The translations under genes and the position numbers were made by a program. Positions 36,420 through 46,920 of a DNA stretch of 64,000 bases are shown here, piece by piece. The DNA is from Allolobophora icterica (lineage: Eukaryota; Annelida; Clitellata; Crassiclitellata; Lumbricidae). The stretch is from positions 5,723,127-5,787,126 of the forward strand of contig OY744606.1 in NCBI GenBank assembly GCA_963556255.1. The letters run 5' to 3'. A model generated the notes under the pieces. That model did no database searches. It was not told the DNA's origin and was given only the letters and a program-made list of their open reading frames with translations. Every line of letters starts with the position of its first letter. Position 1 is the stretch's first letter.

Positions 36420-38640
36420 TTACTGTGGCCGTTGACGTCGCCCTCCTCCTTTCTCAAAGCTTGGAACTGGTACTACCTGGCGCTATTATTAGAACTACTG
36501 TGCTATGATTACTATTATTTCGATTATTGCTACTAAGCTGTCGGTAACTCGGTATATCCGGGAAGACACGAGGCCGTATTCTTCCGCGTTGCAAAGCGGG
36601 CAATCTGACCAGCACGAATATCTTCCTGAGCTACCGTGTATTGTTGTCTTTACTTATATAGCATCGCTTGATAACGTTTTAAAGGTGTCAAAGAGACCGC
36701 TCTAAACAATTGGCCAGAAGATCCAGAGCTTAACGATATCTTAACGCAACAAAGTTAAGTCCTTTGACTTAGATACAAATTATCTTTAACAGTAAGTTCT
36801 CTTCGTTTCTTCTTGATCAAGTTCTCTTCCTTGGGCAGGTTCAACGCCCATGGTGCCACTCTCTCGATGCTGGCCTTTCTCCTTCAGTTTACTGTTTCCA
36901 TCCACCACCACCCAGTCCACCATGCATCCGTTGAGGTCTTCCTCTCGTTCTCTTTCCATCCATTCCTCTCTCCATGACAGGTCTCAGTTGGGAATCCCCT
37001 CCCATTATGTGACCAATATAATTCCTCTGTCTTTCTCTTATAGTATTTCCATGATAGATCTTTCCTCTTCCACCTTAAATAACATCTCTTCGCTTATTTA
37101 TTGCTCAATCCAACTAACCGCGACCTCTCTCTGACAGTCGAGCCCGCTGACCGCAAGACGGTCGCGAACCTCAAGAGAATTAAACAACGAATAGGAGTTT
37201 AATTGTTTTCAAAGAGTAGACTTTCGGCTGAATACACTATAAACGTTTCTCGTTAGCTCTTTCAGGCGCGACAATTTTTGTTGTTATTAAGAATTTATTA
37301 AGCGCAACTGATTAGTAACAGAGTGAAGGACTTGCTCAAGGTTCCTCTACACAGTGCCCATCTCAGTTGAGACTAGAACCCTATTCTTCGTATTAGAAGT
37401 CGAGCGCTTTATCCAATCGACTACCGACCTCTATTAATCACCTATGCAATGAAAGATGTCTAAACTCTAAAGAGATCGTTCAAACCAATCGGAAGAAAGA
37501 TCCAACAGTTTAACGACATCTTATGGCAATAAACCAATTGGCATTTGTGGCCCATGCCTATGTAGCATTGGTTGACTAGATTCCAAGGGTGTCTATATAA
37601 AGAGACCGCTTCAACCAATCGTGTTTTATCCAACCGTTTAGCGACATTTGGCAACAAAGGTCGTTGATATCCACAGAAAAAATTTATGTGGATGTCAACG
37701 ACTTTGTTGTCTGTTTTTCAACAGTTCTCACCGTTCATTTCGTATAACACAGCTCTTAATGCAGCTGAATCTCATTTGCTCGAACAGCTATCGTGTCCTA
37801 GACTTATATAGCAGCGGTTTAAACCATTTTAAAGGTGTCTAAAGAGAGCGTTCTGACCAATCAGCTACCGTGTTACAACGAAAAGAAATGGAAAGAACAG
37901 AACTCGGACGCTTCACTACTCCCTTTTCAATTTCGAAGTTCTTTCTTCCGGCGGTGTTAAGTTAAACCAGGTCCGCGCCAGGTCAACGCGCAAAACGTCT
38001 CGAATAATGCTCTGATTTGTTGATGTTGAACACGCATGACTAGGAAATTTGTTTATAAAAATAGGATTGTTCTATTGATATCATTTTCTGCTGCTAAGGT
38101 TTTCAGGTTCATGGTTTGTTCTAATTACGATTGCATAGTTAAGATGCATGTAGACTATACCTAGGCTTCTATTGTTCTACTTATTACACCAATAATTTCA
38201 GTCGTTTTGCATTCAAGGCAACAGGATACATTAAGATTTCGTCGCTGTATGTTACACCAAGGTGGGCGGAGTCGAACTGTCATTGCCTCGTCATTGAAAT
38301 ATACGATTTCAGTCCATATAGCTAGTTTCGCCTAGTATCTTATCAATGAATATTCATGATTAATGACGTACTGCTGTTGATTAGTTTATAACAGAGGTTG
38401 ATCCTCGAAGGCCATCTAAATAATTTTTACCTTTTCCAACAGCTTTTGCTGCCATAAGAAGATGTCGTTAAATTCTGAATCCATCCAAATACAACAGAGA
38501 ACTCCGAAAAAACCGTAGTACCAATGTTGCCATGTAGTGTCAGTCCCAAAATTGGAAAATGAAGTAGGGCAACGTCATCAGACGTGGTAGCCACAAGATG
38601 TCACAAAACATTGCATACAAGTTGTACAGTATTTTATAGA
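36420..38640 (+). repeat. Decayed array unit 3 (blocks W-P-S-U-V)
   Basis: W 36420-36610 (GTTGACGTCGCCCTCCTCC, GGTATATCCGGGAAGACACG); P 36660-37115 (GTTTTAAAGGTGTCAAAGAG to AATAACATCTCTTCGCTTA); S 37120-37440 (tRNA-like SINE); U 37825-38400 (AAAGGTGTCTAAAGAGAGCG to AATATTCATGATTAATGACG); V 38405-38630 (GCCATAAGAAGATGTCGTTA). Block R is shortened. Shows the uninterrupted state of U that the LINE breaks in unit 1. Confidence 0.65.
37305..37432 (-). repeat. tRNA-derived SINE
   Basis: Minus strand begins GTCGGTAGTCGATTGGATAA (A-box-like), then CGCTCGACTTCTAATACGAA in the anticodon-arm position and GGGTTCTAGTCTC near the B-box position. The body CACTGTGTAGAGGAACCTTG leads into AGCAAGTCCTTCACTC. 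Confidence 0.65.
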
Positions 38641-39819
38641 AACTCAAAGGATCTGGCCAGTGACCAGTTGTGACAGCGTTTAAAGACATCTTGTGGCTGC
38701 TGTGGCCGATGATGTCGCCCTCCTACTTTCTCCAAGCGTGGAACTGGTACACTACCTGACGTTATTACTACTATCATTACTATTATTGCTATTATGTTTG
38801 TTATCGGTATTTCACGGGAGGCACGAGCCAGTATTCCGAGAGTTACAAGGCGAGCTCTATAACCATAACAAACCGTACTTTCTAACTAACCGGAGAGCGT
38901 TGTTTGTACTTATATAGCATTGAGTGGCAACGTTTAAAAGGTGTCTAAAGACAGCGCTCTAAACAATCGAACAGAGGGAATCCAGAGATTAAAGAAATCT
39001 TATGGCAACAAATTTAAGGCCGTTGACTTGTATAGGTAGATATTATCTTGAACAGTTTTCTCCGTTCCTTCTTCAAGTTCTCTGCCTTGGGCAGGTTCAA
39101 ACGTGTATGGTGCCATTCCTCTCGATGCATGGTTTTCTCATTCGGTTTACTGTATCCATCCACAATCATGCAGTCCAGCAGCATAAGCCTTCCTCTCGTT
39201 CTCTTTCCCTCCATTCATCTCTCCATGATAGTTCTCAGTAGGGAATCCCCTCCCAGCATGTGATCAATCCACTTCCTCTGTCTTTTTCTCATATAACAGC
39301 CACGAGAGATATTTCCTCTTCTACATTGTACACCAACTCTTCGTTTATTTTATGCTCAATGCAACTAATTTTTTCCATCCTGCAACCGACCCACATTTCC
39401 AAAGCCTCCACAGTCTTCTGATATCTTTTTTTCTTACGGTCCATGTAACTGATCTCCACAAACCACACTACGTGTCATCATTTATTTATTCTTTTCTTTG
39501 AGTTGACATTCAGTCCTCCATTGAACTCCTTTCGTTTCATAAAAGCGTCTTTGCCCATCATTGCCTTTTCTTAATTTAATTACGATGTTTGCGTATTACA
39601 GCTCTCTATAACATCGATTGACTGCATTTTAAAGGTGTCTAAAGAAAAATGGCTAATTGCTCCAGCTAGTTTTCGCAAGGATAGCATCTTCATTTTCTTA
39701 GCATCGGTATACATGAGAGCGGATGGCCAGATCTGCACCCCGACTGTCACCGTTTGATATCCCCACCGACAGTGTACGGTCAGTGTACTCTTTAGAGCTG
39801 AGTTGGCTATGTGCAGCAG

Positions 39820-41087
39820 TAGTCCCCGGCGCCGCCGCCATCCGCCGCCGCCGCCGCCGCTAAGCCCTCAAGTCGAAACCAGTCGCTAAGCTATCGACTG
39901 CTAACGACTTCGTTCACTTAATATTTTGCTTGTTGCTTTAATCACGCTTTCCGAATTTCGATTTGACGAAGACATCAGCAGCAGGACAGAATCAACACTT
40001 ACAATACAATACAATATAATAATCGTTTGTTGAGGAAAACAAGACGATATGCTGCAACTTGGCACATTATAAGAGAAAGAGTTTGCTCTAATAGTAGGCT
40101 AAGAGATCTTATAGAGCATATAGGGGAAATAGTTGTTGTTGTCTTTTTTGGTAAAGTGATTTTATGCATTCTATTATGAAGATCGTGTTGATGATTACGA
40201 AGAGGGGGGGGATAAGCAGGGTGAGAATTCTCGGGGTTGGAAGTTCAATCCACTAGTCTTTCTTAGGTCCCCACAGTTAAGTCTTCATTGCACACCCCAG
40301 AGGTCGTTTCCAACCCCTCAGTTGTGCTGGTGTGATTTAACATTACATTTGATTGTAAATCTTTGAAAAAGTGGAGAAATTTCCATGTTGTACATGTATG
40401 CATTTTCGAATTTTCTCAACAAGGAATTGATTTTGAGTCAGACTTGCAAAACTTCTAGCGTTGAAATCAGCTGCTTTCAAATTTCGCTAACGAATAAAAT
40501 GTTCAACTCCAAATGGATCAAAGTCTAACCACCAAGTATTTTTTCTACAATTCTCACACTGGAAATAAGTGCCGGAGTAGGCCTACATGATTCTCGTTCT
40601 CTGCTACTGCCTGAAAGAGCCACGCATCAGCAGTTTCGGCCTACTCGTTGGCCGTTATAAAATCGGGTGCTGTTATAAATCCTCCTCGCTTCATTCGATT
40701 TATCAAGCGTTAAATTTCACGATTTCACATTAACATTTATCTCACGGTCATCGTCCTGTCTTCTGTCAGCATGCCCACATAGAGAGGAGCCCATGTTCCC
40801 TTACTGGACCCATATATAGAGCCCATATGGGTTCCATCTAATGCTCACGGGAATGATGGCATGGTCAGTACAGTATGCGATAAAATGCATTATATTGTTA
40901 GTAATCAGGTACGCCCAATAGACATACCTGATTACATGAGAAGTCGATAGCAAGTCGCTAAGTCAGTCGATAAGTCTAAGCGACTTAGTCAGCCGATAAG
41001 CATGCGACTTAGTCGACTTAGTCGCTAAGTCAGTCGCTAACTCATCAAGTCAGTCGCTAACTCCTTAGCGACTGACTCCGGGGACTA
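39820..41087. mobile_element. Non-autonomous DNA transposon with AGTCGCTAAG subterminal repeats
   Basis: Ends TAGTCCCCGG and CCGGGGACTA are inverted repeats, flanked by TGCAGCAG (39812-39819) and TACAGCAG (41088-41095), an 8-bp duplication with one mismatch. The right ~140 bp are filled with AGTCAGTCGCTAA-type repeats and the left end with GCC repeats. The other array units show this site unoccupied within block S. No transposase frame. Same family as the decayed copy at 9363-10548. Confidence 0.82.
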
Positions 41088-41334
41088 TACAGCAGATGGA
41101 GCAGAAATCCCAAAATTTTTGCTTTTGAGGATTTGAACTCCCGACCTCTCTACAGACAGTCGAGCGCCCTAACCACTAGACCATGGCGCACCTCAAGAGA
41201 TTTATACAATGAATAGGAGTTTAATTGTTTTCAAAGAGTAGACTTTCGGATGAATAAACTAAACGTTTCTCATATGACCTTTTTCTGGCGCGACGGTTAT
41301 TGTCATCATTATGCGTTTATTAAGGGCCACTGCC

Positions 41335-41490
41335 TCATAACCGAGCCTTAATCGATGGTGCTGAGCAATTGTGAGTGAAGGACTTGCTCAAGGTTCCCAT
41401 ACACAGTACCCATCTCAGTTGAGACTAAACCCGTCGTCTTCGCATTAGAAGTCGAGCGCTTTCGCCAATCGACTACCGACCTCTATTAAT
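41335..41490 (-). repeat. tRNA-derived SINE
   Basis: Minus-strand homologue of the 37305-37432 SINE, with GTAGTCGATTGGCGAAAGCG at its head and CCTTGAGCAAGTCCTTCAC in its body. Confidence 0.6.
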
Positions 41491-42303
41491 CACCTATTGA
41501 ATCTAGGGTGTCTAAAAAGATCGTTCTAACCAATCGGGCATCAGGGATCCAACACTCTAACGACATCTTACGGCAATAAAGGCCGTTGACGTCGAAAAAA
41601 TTACTTCTGAGCAGTTCTCACAGTTCGTATGGCATAATAAACACCTTTATTACGTTTAAAAAAGGCATAAACAGCGACCAACCGATATCAAAAGAAAACC
41701 ACAAAGCCTCGGTTAAAATCAACAGCAGACCAGCTCAATGTACACATGTCGTGAATCCTGATATATACAGTTCATTAAAGACAATCATCATTTTGACACA
41801 GCTATTAATGTCGTTCTCACCGTTAGTTTTAATTATTTTCCATAACTTCAAAGCAATTGGCTATTGCGTCCCAGGCTTATGTATCATCGGTTGACAACGT
41901 TTGAGAGGTGTCTACAGAAGGCGCCCTAACCAAATGGCTATTGTGGCCTGTGTCTATATAGCATCGGTTGATTACATTTTAAGGGTGTCTAAAGAGGTCG
42001 CTCCACAGTCGTGGTTATCCAATACTTTAACGACATCTTACTTATGGCCTCCAGTGTGATTCTCGTTAACGTTAACGATAACGAAAATGTTCGTTAACGA
42101 ACCAAAAATGATTTCGTTAACGATAACTATAACTGTAACTAAAAATATCATTAACTATAACTATAACTATAACGAAAATAACAGTAACGAAAATTCATCG
42201 CTATTTTCGTTAATGAAATAAAAAAGTGCAATATCGATAAACATGGCGAATTTAATCAAACGAGATATTTTATTCGTTTAAAACTATCCTGTTTATTGTT
42301 CCA

Positions 42304-42640
42304 AGTAGATGTGAAAGGGGGCTTTGAGCGCAGGGCCCTCTGAGGGCCCCGAGACCAATGGGCCCTTACAGCAGATCGACCTTCAAAGGGTCTCCAGAGG
42401 CCTACGAACCCATATAGCATATCCACTTTCTCCTGTGTATTTTAGAACAAAATATGCGGGCTTTGAGCGCAGGGCCTTCAGAGAGGGTCCTGAAACCCAC
42501 GGACAATTATAGCAGGCCGACTTCCAGGCAGTCCGTGGAATCCACGAACGCTTATAGCTTAGAAGTCCTCGAGTGTGACAACTTTCACAGTGTGATGATA
42601 ATATCTGTCACGAGTGTCACAGTGTCACACTAAGCTAGGA
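42304..42640. repeat. Left terminal region with two 139-bp repeats and TGTCAC words
   Basis: GGGCTTTGAGCGCAGGGCC occurs at 42319 and again at 42458. Similarity of the two ~139-bp units continues through the GACCTTC/GACTTCC and ACGAAC...TATAGC words. GGCCCTCTGAGGGCC at 42335 is an interrupted palindrome. The stretch 42570-42632 repeats GTGTCACAGTGTCACAC-like words. These lie between the element end and the first gene, where a replication origin would be expected. Confidence 0.6.
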
Positions 42641-42724
42641 GCGTCTTCCTGCAGAAGCATCTTAAGTCGTTCAGAATTTTTTCCATTTAAATAAATGAAT
42701 AGGTTGTGGTATACATAAAACATA

Positions 42725-43000
42725 ATGTTAGGACAAAACTTTTGCATTTGGCTCGGTATAGGTAAAACATCCCTCTGCTGTCGCAGGTGCATTGGGGAGT
42801 ACTGTTTCAAACATTTGGCACGACTGCGAAACGGTTGTGGGACGAGACCTTGCGCCAAATGTGGAAGGGGTATAAAAACACACGTGGGTGAGTGTATGAA
42901 ATGTGGTTATTTCGCTAAATATTTGAGAGCTCGACGAGGTGGGTTAGTCCGTGAATTTAATAAAGAATGGAAGCGACTTTCAAATATATCAGTAGAATAA
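42725..43000 (+). CDS. Small cysteine-rich, probably zinc-binding protein (left arm)
   Basis: A 91-residue basic protein with an ATG start and three Cys pairs: CCRRC, CAKCGRG and CMKCGYF. A His (THVGEC) lies among them, which suggests one or two zinc ribbons. The C-terminal third is rich in Arg/Lys (RARRGG, EWKRL). I do not recognise a named family. It is the outermost gene of the arm, reads inward in the same direction as PolB, and ends 161 bp before it. A DNA- or RNA-binding early protein is plausible but inferred. It is repeated unchanged in the opposite arm. Confidence 0.6.
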   Translation: MLGQNFCIWLGIGKTSLCCRRCIGEYCFKHLARLRNGCGTRPCAKCGRGIKTHVGECMKCGYFAKYLRARRGGLVREFNKEWKRLSNISVE

Positions 43001-43009
43001 AAAAATTAT

Positions 43010-43104
43010 CATTTGAACAAATGATATAGTTATTGTATTGAGATAATACAGATGAGCAAGCGTCAATCGAATATCAGTAAACAAAATTTCATTTTGAACA
43101 AATG
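43010..43104. promoter_or_regulatory. Paired ATTTGAACAAAT palindromes upstream of PolB
   Basis: CATTTGAACAAATGATATA (43010) and CATTTTGAACAAATGATATA (43090) lie 80 bp apart in the AT-rich leader between the Cys-rich gene and PolB. Each contains an inverted repeat CATTTG/CAAATG. Similar CAAATG palindromes occur at the integrase start. A binding site for an element-encoded or host regulator is inferred. Confidence 0.45.
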
Positions 43105-43161
43105 ATATAATTATTATATTAAAGAAAAGTTTGCCATAGTAATATAAAATAATTTTTAACT

Positions 43162-46100
43162 ATGGCATTGTCCACGAATGAAAAAATTGAACAATTGTTG
43201 GGTGAGTTTACCGGTCCCCCAGCTCTTCGAGCTGTTCTACAGAATATCATAGACGAACCTATCCCATATGCCGTCAAAAGGCGCTTACTTCAGCCACTGC
43301 TTCCAAGGCCAATTCCTCCAGTGCGCAAGCATAGAGGGGCAAAACGTAAGGCCCTTCTAGCAGAATTCGACCCACTCCTACTTAAGAAGGATAGAGGTGG
43401 ACCACCACCCTTTCTAGTACACAAAGAGCTCGCCAATCAGCTTCTGAGAGACTTTCGTGCAGAAGTACCTCTTAACCACAGGCTGGAAAGAGATGCGTTG
43501 GCTTTCTTGAGTGCAATGGAGCACAGCATTGAGGCGCAGCTCAACGAAGAGCTCTTGAAATATGGCGGTTTGAAATACTCTCAAGTGTTGACAGTTGAGT
43601 TGGAAAAGTTGGCACCGACCGTTGATAATGTGTATGGTGGCAACGCGCCCCCGGGCATCATTACTAATACCGCCTACTTTCGAAGCACAGCAGTCCCAAT
43701 TACCACTGCGGGTAAAGTCCAAGGGGCTATACGGAAGGCCAAAGCCGAAATACTAAAACTCCTCGAGGATTACACCAATGAGGGGTCGGGGTGGAGGGTG
43801 AGGCGCGTCGTGGCGCTAGACCTAAGTTTTGCAAGATATAAGCCTTTCCGAGGTAAGAGCTACTTTCCCACACCAAAGTACATACCCCCTCGTACGGTTA
43901 TTAATGTCAAGAATGAAGACAACCGTTGCTTCGAGTGGGCCATCTTAAGTGCCATGTATCCAGTAGAAAAGGACCCTCAACGCCCAACTAAGTATCGAGC
44001 TCACCTCCACGAACTAAACTTCGACGGTATAGAATTTCCGGTGAAGGTCACAGATATCGGTAAGTTCGAACGTCAGAACCCGATGGTGTCCATATCGGTC
44101 TTTGGATGGAATGAAGGGCTGTATCCGATTTATGTCTCAACCGAGACTAGAGTTCACAATATTGATCTTCTACTGTTGGCCAGCGATGTAAATGAAAATT
44201 TACCTTTACAGAATTATCACTATGTCTGGATCAAGGACTTGGCCCGAATGCTGTACAAAAACAACGATCATAAAGAGCGAAAGCACCCATGTCGCCGCTG
44301 CCTACACATATTTGGTAGACAAGACTTGCTGGATGCCCATATCAAAGATTGCCAGGGCATCAGTAAGAAGCCTCAGCGGATTGAGATGCCAAAAGAGGAT
44401 GAAAATATCCTCAAATTCCAGAACCATCACAAACAGATGCGCACTCCGTATATCATTTACGCAGACTTCGAGGCTCTAAACATACCAATCGAAGGTGCAG
44501 TCATGAACCCCATCGAGAGCAACACCAGACAGATAGCTGAGCAGAAACCATGCAGCTTCTGTTACATAGTGGTTCGATGCGACGGCCGCACGAAGAAGCC
44601 GGTGCTGTATCGTGGAGAGAACGCTGTGCAAGAGTTCCTACAACGACTACAAGGCGAGCTAGCCACTATCAAACAAAGGCTGGCCACCCCAGCTAAGATG
44701 GTTATGTCAGCGGCCGATCGCCAATCATTCCGCGAGGCTAACGAATGTCATATCTGCGGAGAAGCGCTCGAAGAGGATAGAGTTCGCGACCACTGTCACA
44801 TTACCGGTAAGTACCGGGGTGCCGCTCATAACGCCTGCAACCTCAAGCTTCGAATATATCCAGATAAGTGCAAGGTACCAGTGGTCTTCCACAATCTACG
44901 AGGTTACGACAGCCACCTCATAATGCAAGCGATAGGTAGCTGTGAGGCCGCACAGGATGAACAAACTGAAATTAACTGTATTCCAAACAATATGGAGAAA
45001 TATATGACATTTAATATTGGGCAACTACAGTTCATCGATAGTCTCCAGTTTCTAAACAGCTCTTTGGATAAATTATCAGGAAACCTATCGCTAGAGGATT
45101 TGAAAGTCACAGCAGCATATATAAAGGAAAGTTTCGTTCACAATGATAGGACAAAACTTGATCAGTTGAGACGAAAGGGCGTATATTGTTACGAATACAT
45201 CCATGATTACCACCGCTTCGAAGAAGACCGACTTCCACCTAAAGAAGCGTTCTACAGCAGGCTGTCCCGAGAGAACATCTCTGATGAGGATTATGAACAC
45301 GCTCAAAGAGTGTGGAACGAATTTGATTGTAAAACTCTAGGTGACTATCACGACTTGTATCTCCGTACGGATGTACTCCTACTGGCAGATGTCTTCGAGA
45401 CCTTCAGGTCCACATCGATGAAACACTACAGTCTGGACCCGGCTAACTACTTCAGCCTACCAGGAATGGCCTGGGACGCTTTGTTGAAAAAGACAAAAAT
45501 CGAGCTCGAACTTTTAACAGATATTGACATGCATTTGTTCGTAGAGAAAGGTCTCAGAGGCGGTATTTCGATGGTATCTAAACGCTTCGCAAAAGCCAAC
45601 AACCCGCAATGCCCGGATCATGATACCACGAAGCCAGACAACTGGATCATGTATCTCGATGCTAATAACCTCTACGGCTGGGCGATGCAACAGCCACTGC
45701 CAATTGGAGGATTTAGCTGGGAAAGTCCAACTCTCGACGAAGTGTTGGAAACTCCAGACGACGCGCCTGAAGGCTTCCTGCTCGAAGTCGATCTCGAGTA
45801 CCCGGAGCACCTCCACGATGCTCATAACGACTATCCCCTAGCACCGGAGACCCTGACAGTCCAAGAGGAGTGGTTGAGTGACTATCAGAATGTGCTTATG
45901 AACGAGTTGGAAAGCAAGTTCACAAAGCATGTGAAGTTAATACCAAGCCTACGACCTAAGGAGCGGTATGTGGTCCATTACCGAAATCTCAAACTCTACC
46001 ATTCGTTGGGCCTACGAGTTTCTAAAATCCATCGTGCCGTTAAATTCAGACAGGAGGCATGGATGGCTCCATACATCGAGATGAATACGAAATTGAGAGC

Positions 46101-46920
46101 GAAGGCAACGTCGGAGTTTGAGAAGGATTTCTTCAAACTGGCTAATAATGCGGTCTTTGGAAAGACCATGGAAAATCTTAGAAAAAGAATCAGAGTTAAC
46201 CTGGTACCGACCTCAAAAGTTGGCAAACTTCGTAAACTAATTGCTGACCCGGCCTACATATCACACAAAATCTTCAACGACCAACTCGCCGCGATTCACA
46301 GTTTGAAGAACAAGCTCAAGTTAAACAGACCTGTATATGTCGGCCAGGCTGTCCTAGACCTCAGCAAGCATCTGATGTACGACTTCTGGTACAACGATGT
46401 GAAAAACCAATACGGTGAAAAAGCCCAGTTGCTATATACAGACACTGACAGCCTGTTATTTCAGGTGGAAACTCCGAACGCTTGCACCGATATGTGGAAC
46501 AAAAAACACCTATACGACCTCTCAGAGTTTCCAAGAGACAGTCCCTACTACGACGCCGAGAACAAGAAAATCGTGGGCAAGTTCAAGGATGAATGTAACG
46601 GAGTGGCCATCGCGGAATTCGTAGGATTGCGTCCGAAGATGTACTCGATCTTAAAATCGGGCGGTTCAGAGATCAGGAAAGCAAAAGGCGTTCAGAGAGC
46701 AGTTGTGAAGAAGGATCTGCACCACGAGCTATACAAGAAATGCCTGTTCGAACGAGAGGAAATGCGGCACACACAAGTCGTGATTCGAAGCCACGACCAC
46801 CAGATCGGAGTGTACGAGCAGAATAAGATCAGTCTCTCTCCATTAGACACAAAAAAGTGGATATCTCCGGACGGAATAACAACGCTGGCATACGGTCACT
46901 ACAAAATCAACGACGGTTGA
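43162..46920 (+). CDS. Protein-primed family B DNA polymerase (left arm)
   Basis: Replicates the linear element from its ends. The 1252-residue frame starts at an ATG after an AT-rich leader. A Cys/His zinc-finger-like segment (CRRCLHIF...HIKDC) lies at about 377-397. 3'-5' exonuclease motifs are YADFEA (433-438), FHNLRGYDSH (576-585) and LRTDVLLLADVFE (734-746). Between Exo I and Exo II sits an endonuclease VII/HNH-like module (CHICG at 529, DHCHITGKYRGA, then CN). Polymerase motifs are A YLDANNLYGWAM (831-842), B KLANNAVFGKTMEN (992-1005) and C YTDTDSL (1092-1098). All catalytic residues expected for pPolB are present. It converges with the integrase, and the two 3' ends overlap by 14 bp. 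Confidence 0.96.
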   Translation: MALSTNEKIEQLLGEFTGPPALRAVLQNIIDEPIPYAVKRRLLQPLLPRPIPPVRKHRGAKRKALLAEFDPLLLKKDRGGPPPFLVHKELANQLLRDFRAEVPLNHRLERDALAFLSAMEHSIEAQLNEELLKYGGLKYSQVLTVELEKLAPTVDNVYGGNAPPGIITNTAYFRSTAVPITTAGKVQGAIRKAKAEILKLLEDYTNEGSGWRVRRVVALDLSFARYKPFRGKSYFPTPKYIPPRTVINVKNEDNRCFEWAILSAMYPVEKDPQRPTKYRAHLHELNFDGIEFPVKVTDIGKFERQNPMVSISVFGWNEGLYPIYVSTETRVHNIDLLLLASDVNENLPLQNYHYVWIKDLARMLYKNNDHKERKHPCRRCLHIFGRQDLLDAHIKDCQGISKKPQRIEMPKEDENILKFQNHHKQMRTPYIIYADFEALNIPIEGAVMNPIESNTRQIAEQKPCSFCYIVVRCDGRTKKPVLYRGENAVQEFLQRLQGELATIKQRLATPAKMVMSAADRQSFREANECHICGEALEEDRVRDHCHITGKYRGAAHNACNLKLRIYPDKCKVPVVFHNLRGYDSHLIMQAIGSCEAAQDEQTEINCIPNNMEKYMTFNIGQLQFIDSLQFLNSSLDKLSGNLSLEDLKVTAAYIKESFVHNDRTKLDQLRRKGVYCYEYIHDYHRFEEDRLPPKEAFYSRLSRENISDEDYEHAQRVWNEFDCKTLGDYHDLYLRTDVLLLADVFETFRSTSMKHYSLDPANYFSLPGMAWDALLKKTKIELELLTDIDMHLFVEKGLRGGISMVSKRFAKANNPQCPDHDTTKPDNWIMYLDANNLYGWAMQQPLPIGGFSWESPTLDEVLETPDDAPEGFLLEVDLEYPEHLHDAHNDYPLAPETLTVQEEWLSDYQNVLMNELESKFTKHVKLIPSLRPKERYVVHYRNLKLYHSLGLRVSKIHRAVKFRQEAWMAPYIEMNTKLRAKATSEFEKDFFKLANNAVFGKTMENLRKRIRVNLVPTSKVGKLRKLIADPAYISHKIFNDQLAAIHSLKNKLKLNRPVYVGQAVLDLSKHLMYDFWYNDVKNQYGEKAQLLYTDTDSLLFQVETPNACTDMWNKKHLYDLSEFPRDSPYYDAENKKIVGKFKDECNGVAIAEFVGLRPKMYSILKSGGSEIRKAKGVQRAVVKKDLHHELYKKCLFEREEMRHTQVVIRSHDHQIGVYEQNKISLSPLDTKKWISPDGITTLAYGHYKINDG

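Larger units (their letters stand above)
38690..42043 (+). repeat. Decayed array unit 4, proximal part (blocks W-P-S-R)
   Basis: W 38690-38870; P 38900-39600 (GTTTAAAAGGTGTCTAAAGA, TCTCAGTAGGGAATCCCCTC); S 39610-39819 continuing at 41096-41490; R 41500-41870 (ACAGCAGACCAGCTCAATGT), then two AGGTGTCTA motif copies near 41905 and 41980. A DNA transposon splits S. The unit resumes at 61206 beyond the hAT/Maverick insertion. Confidence 0.65.
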
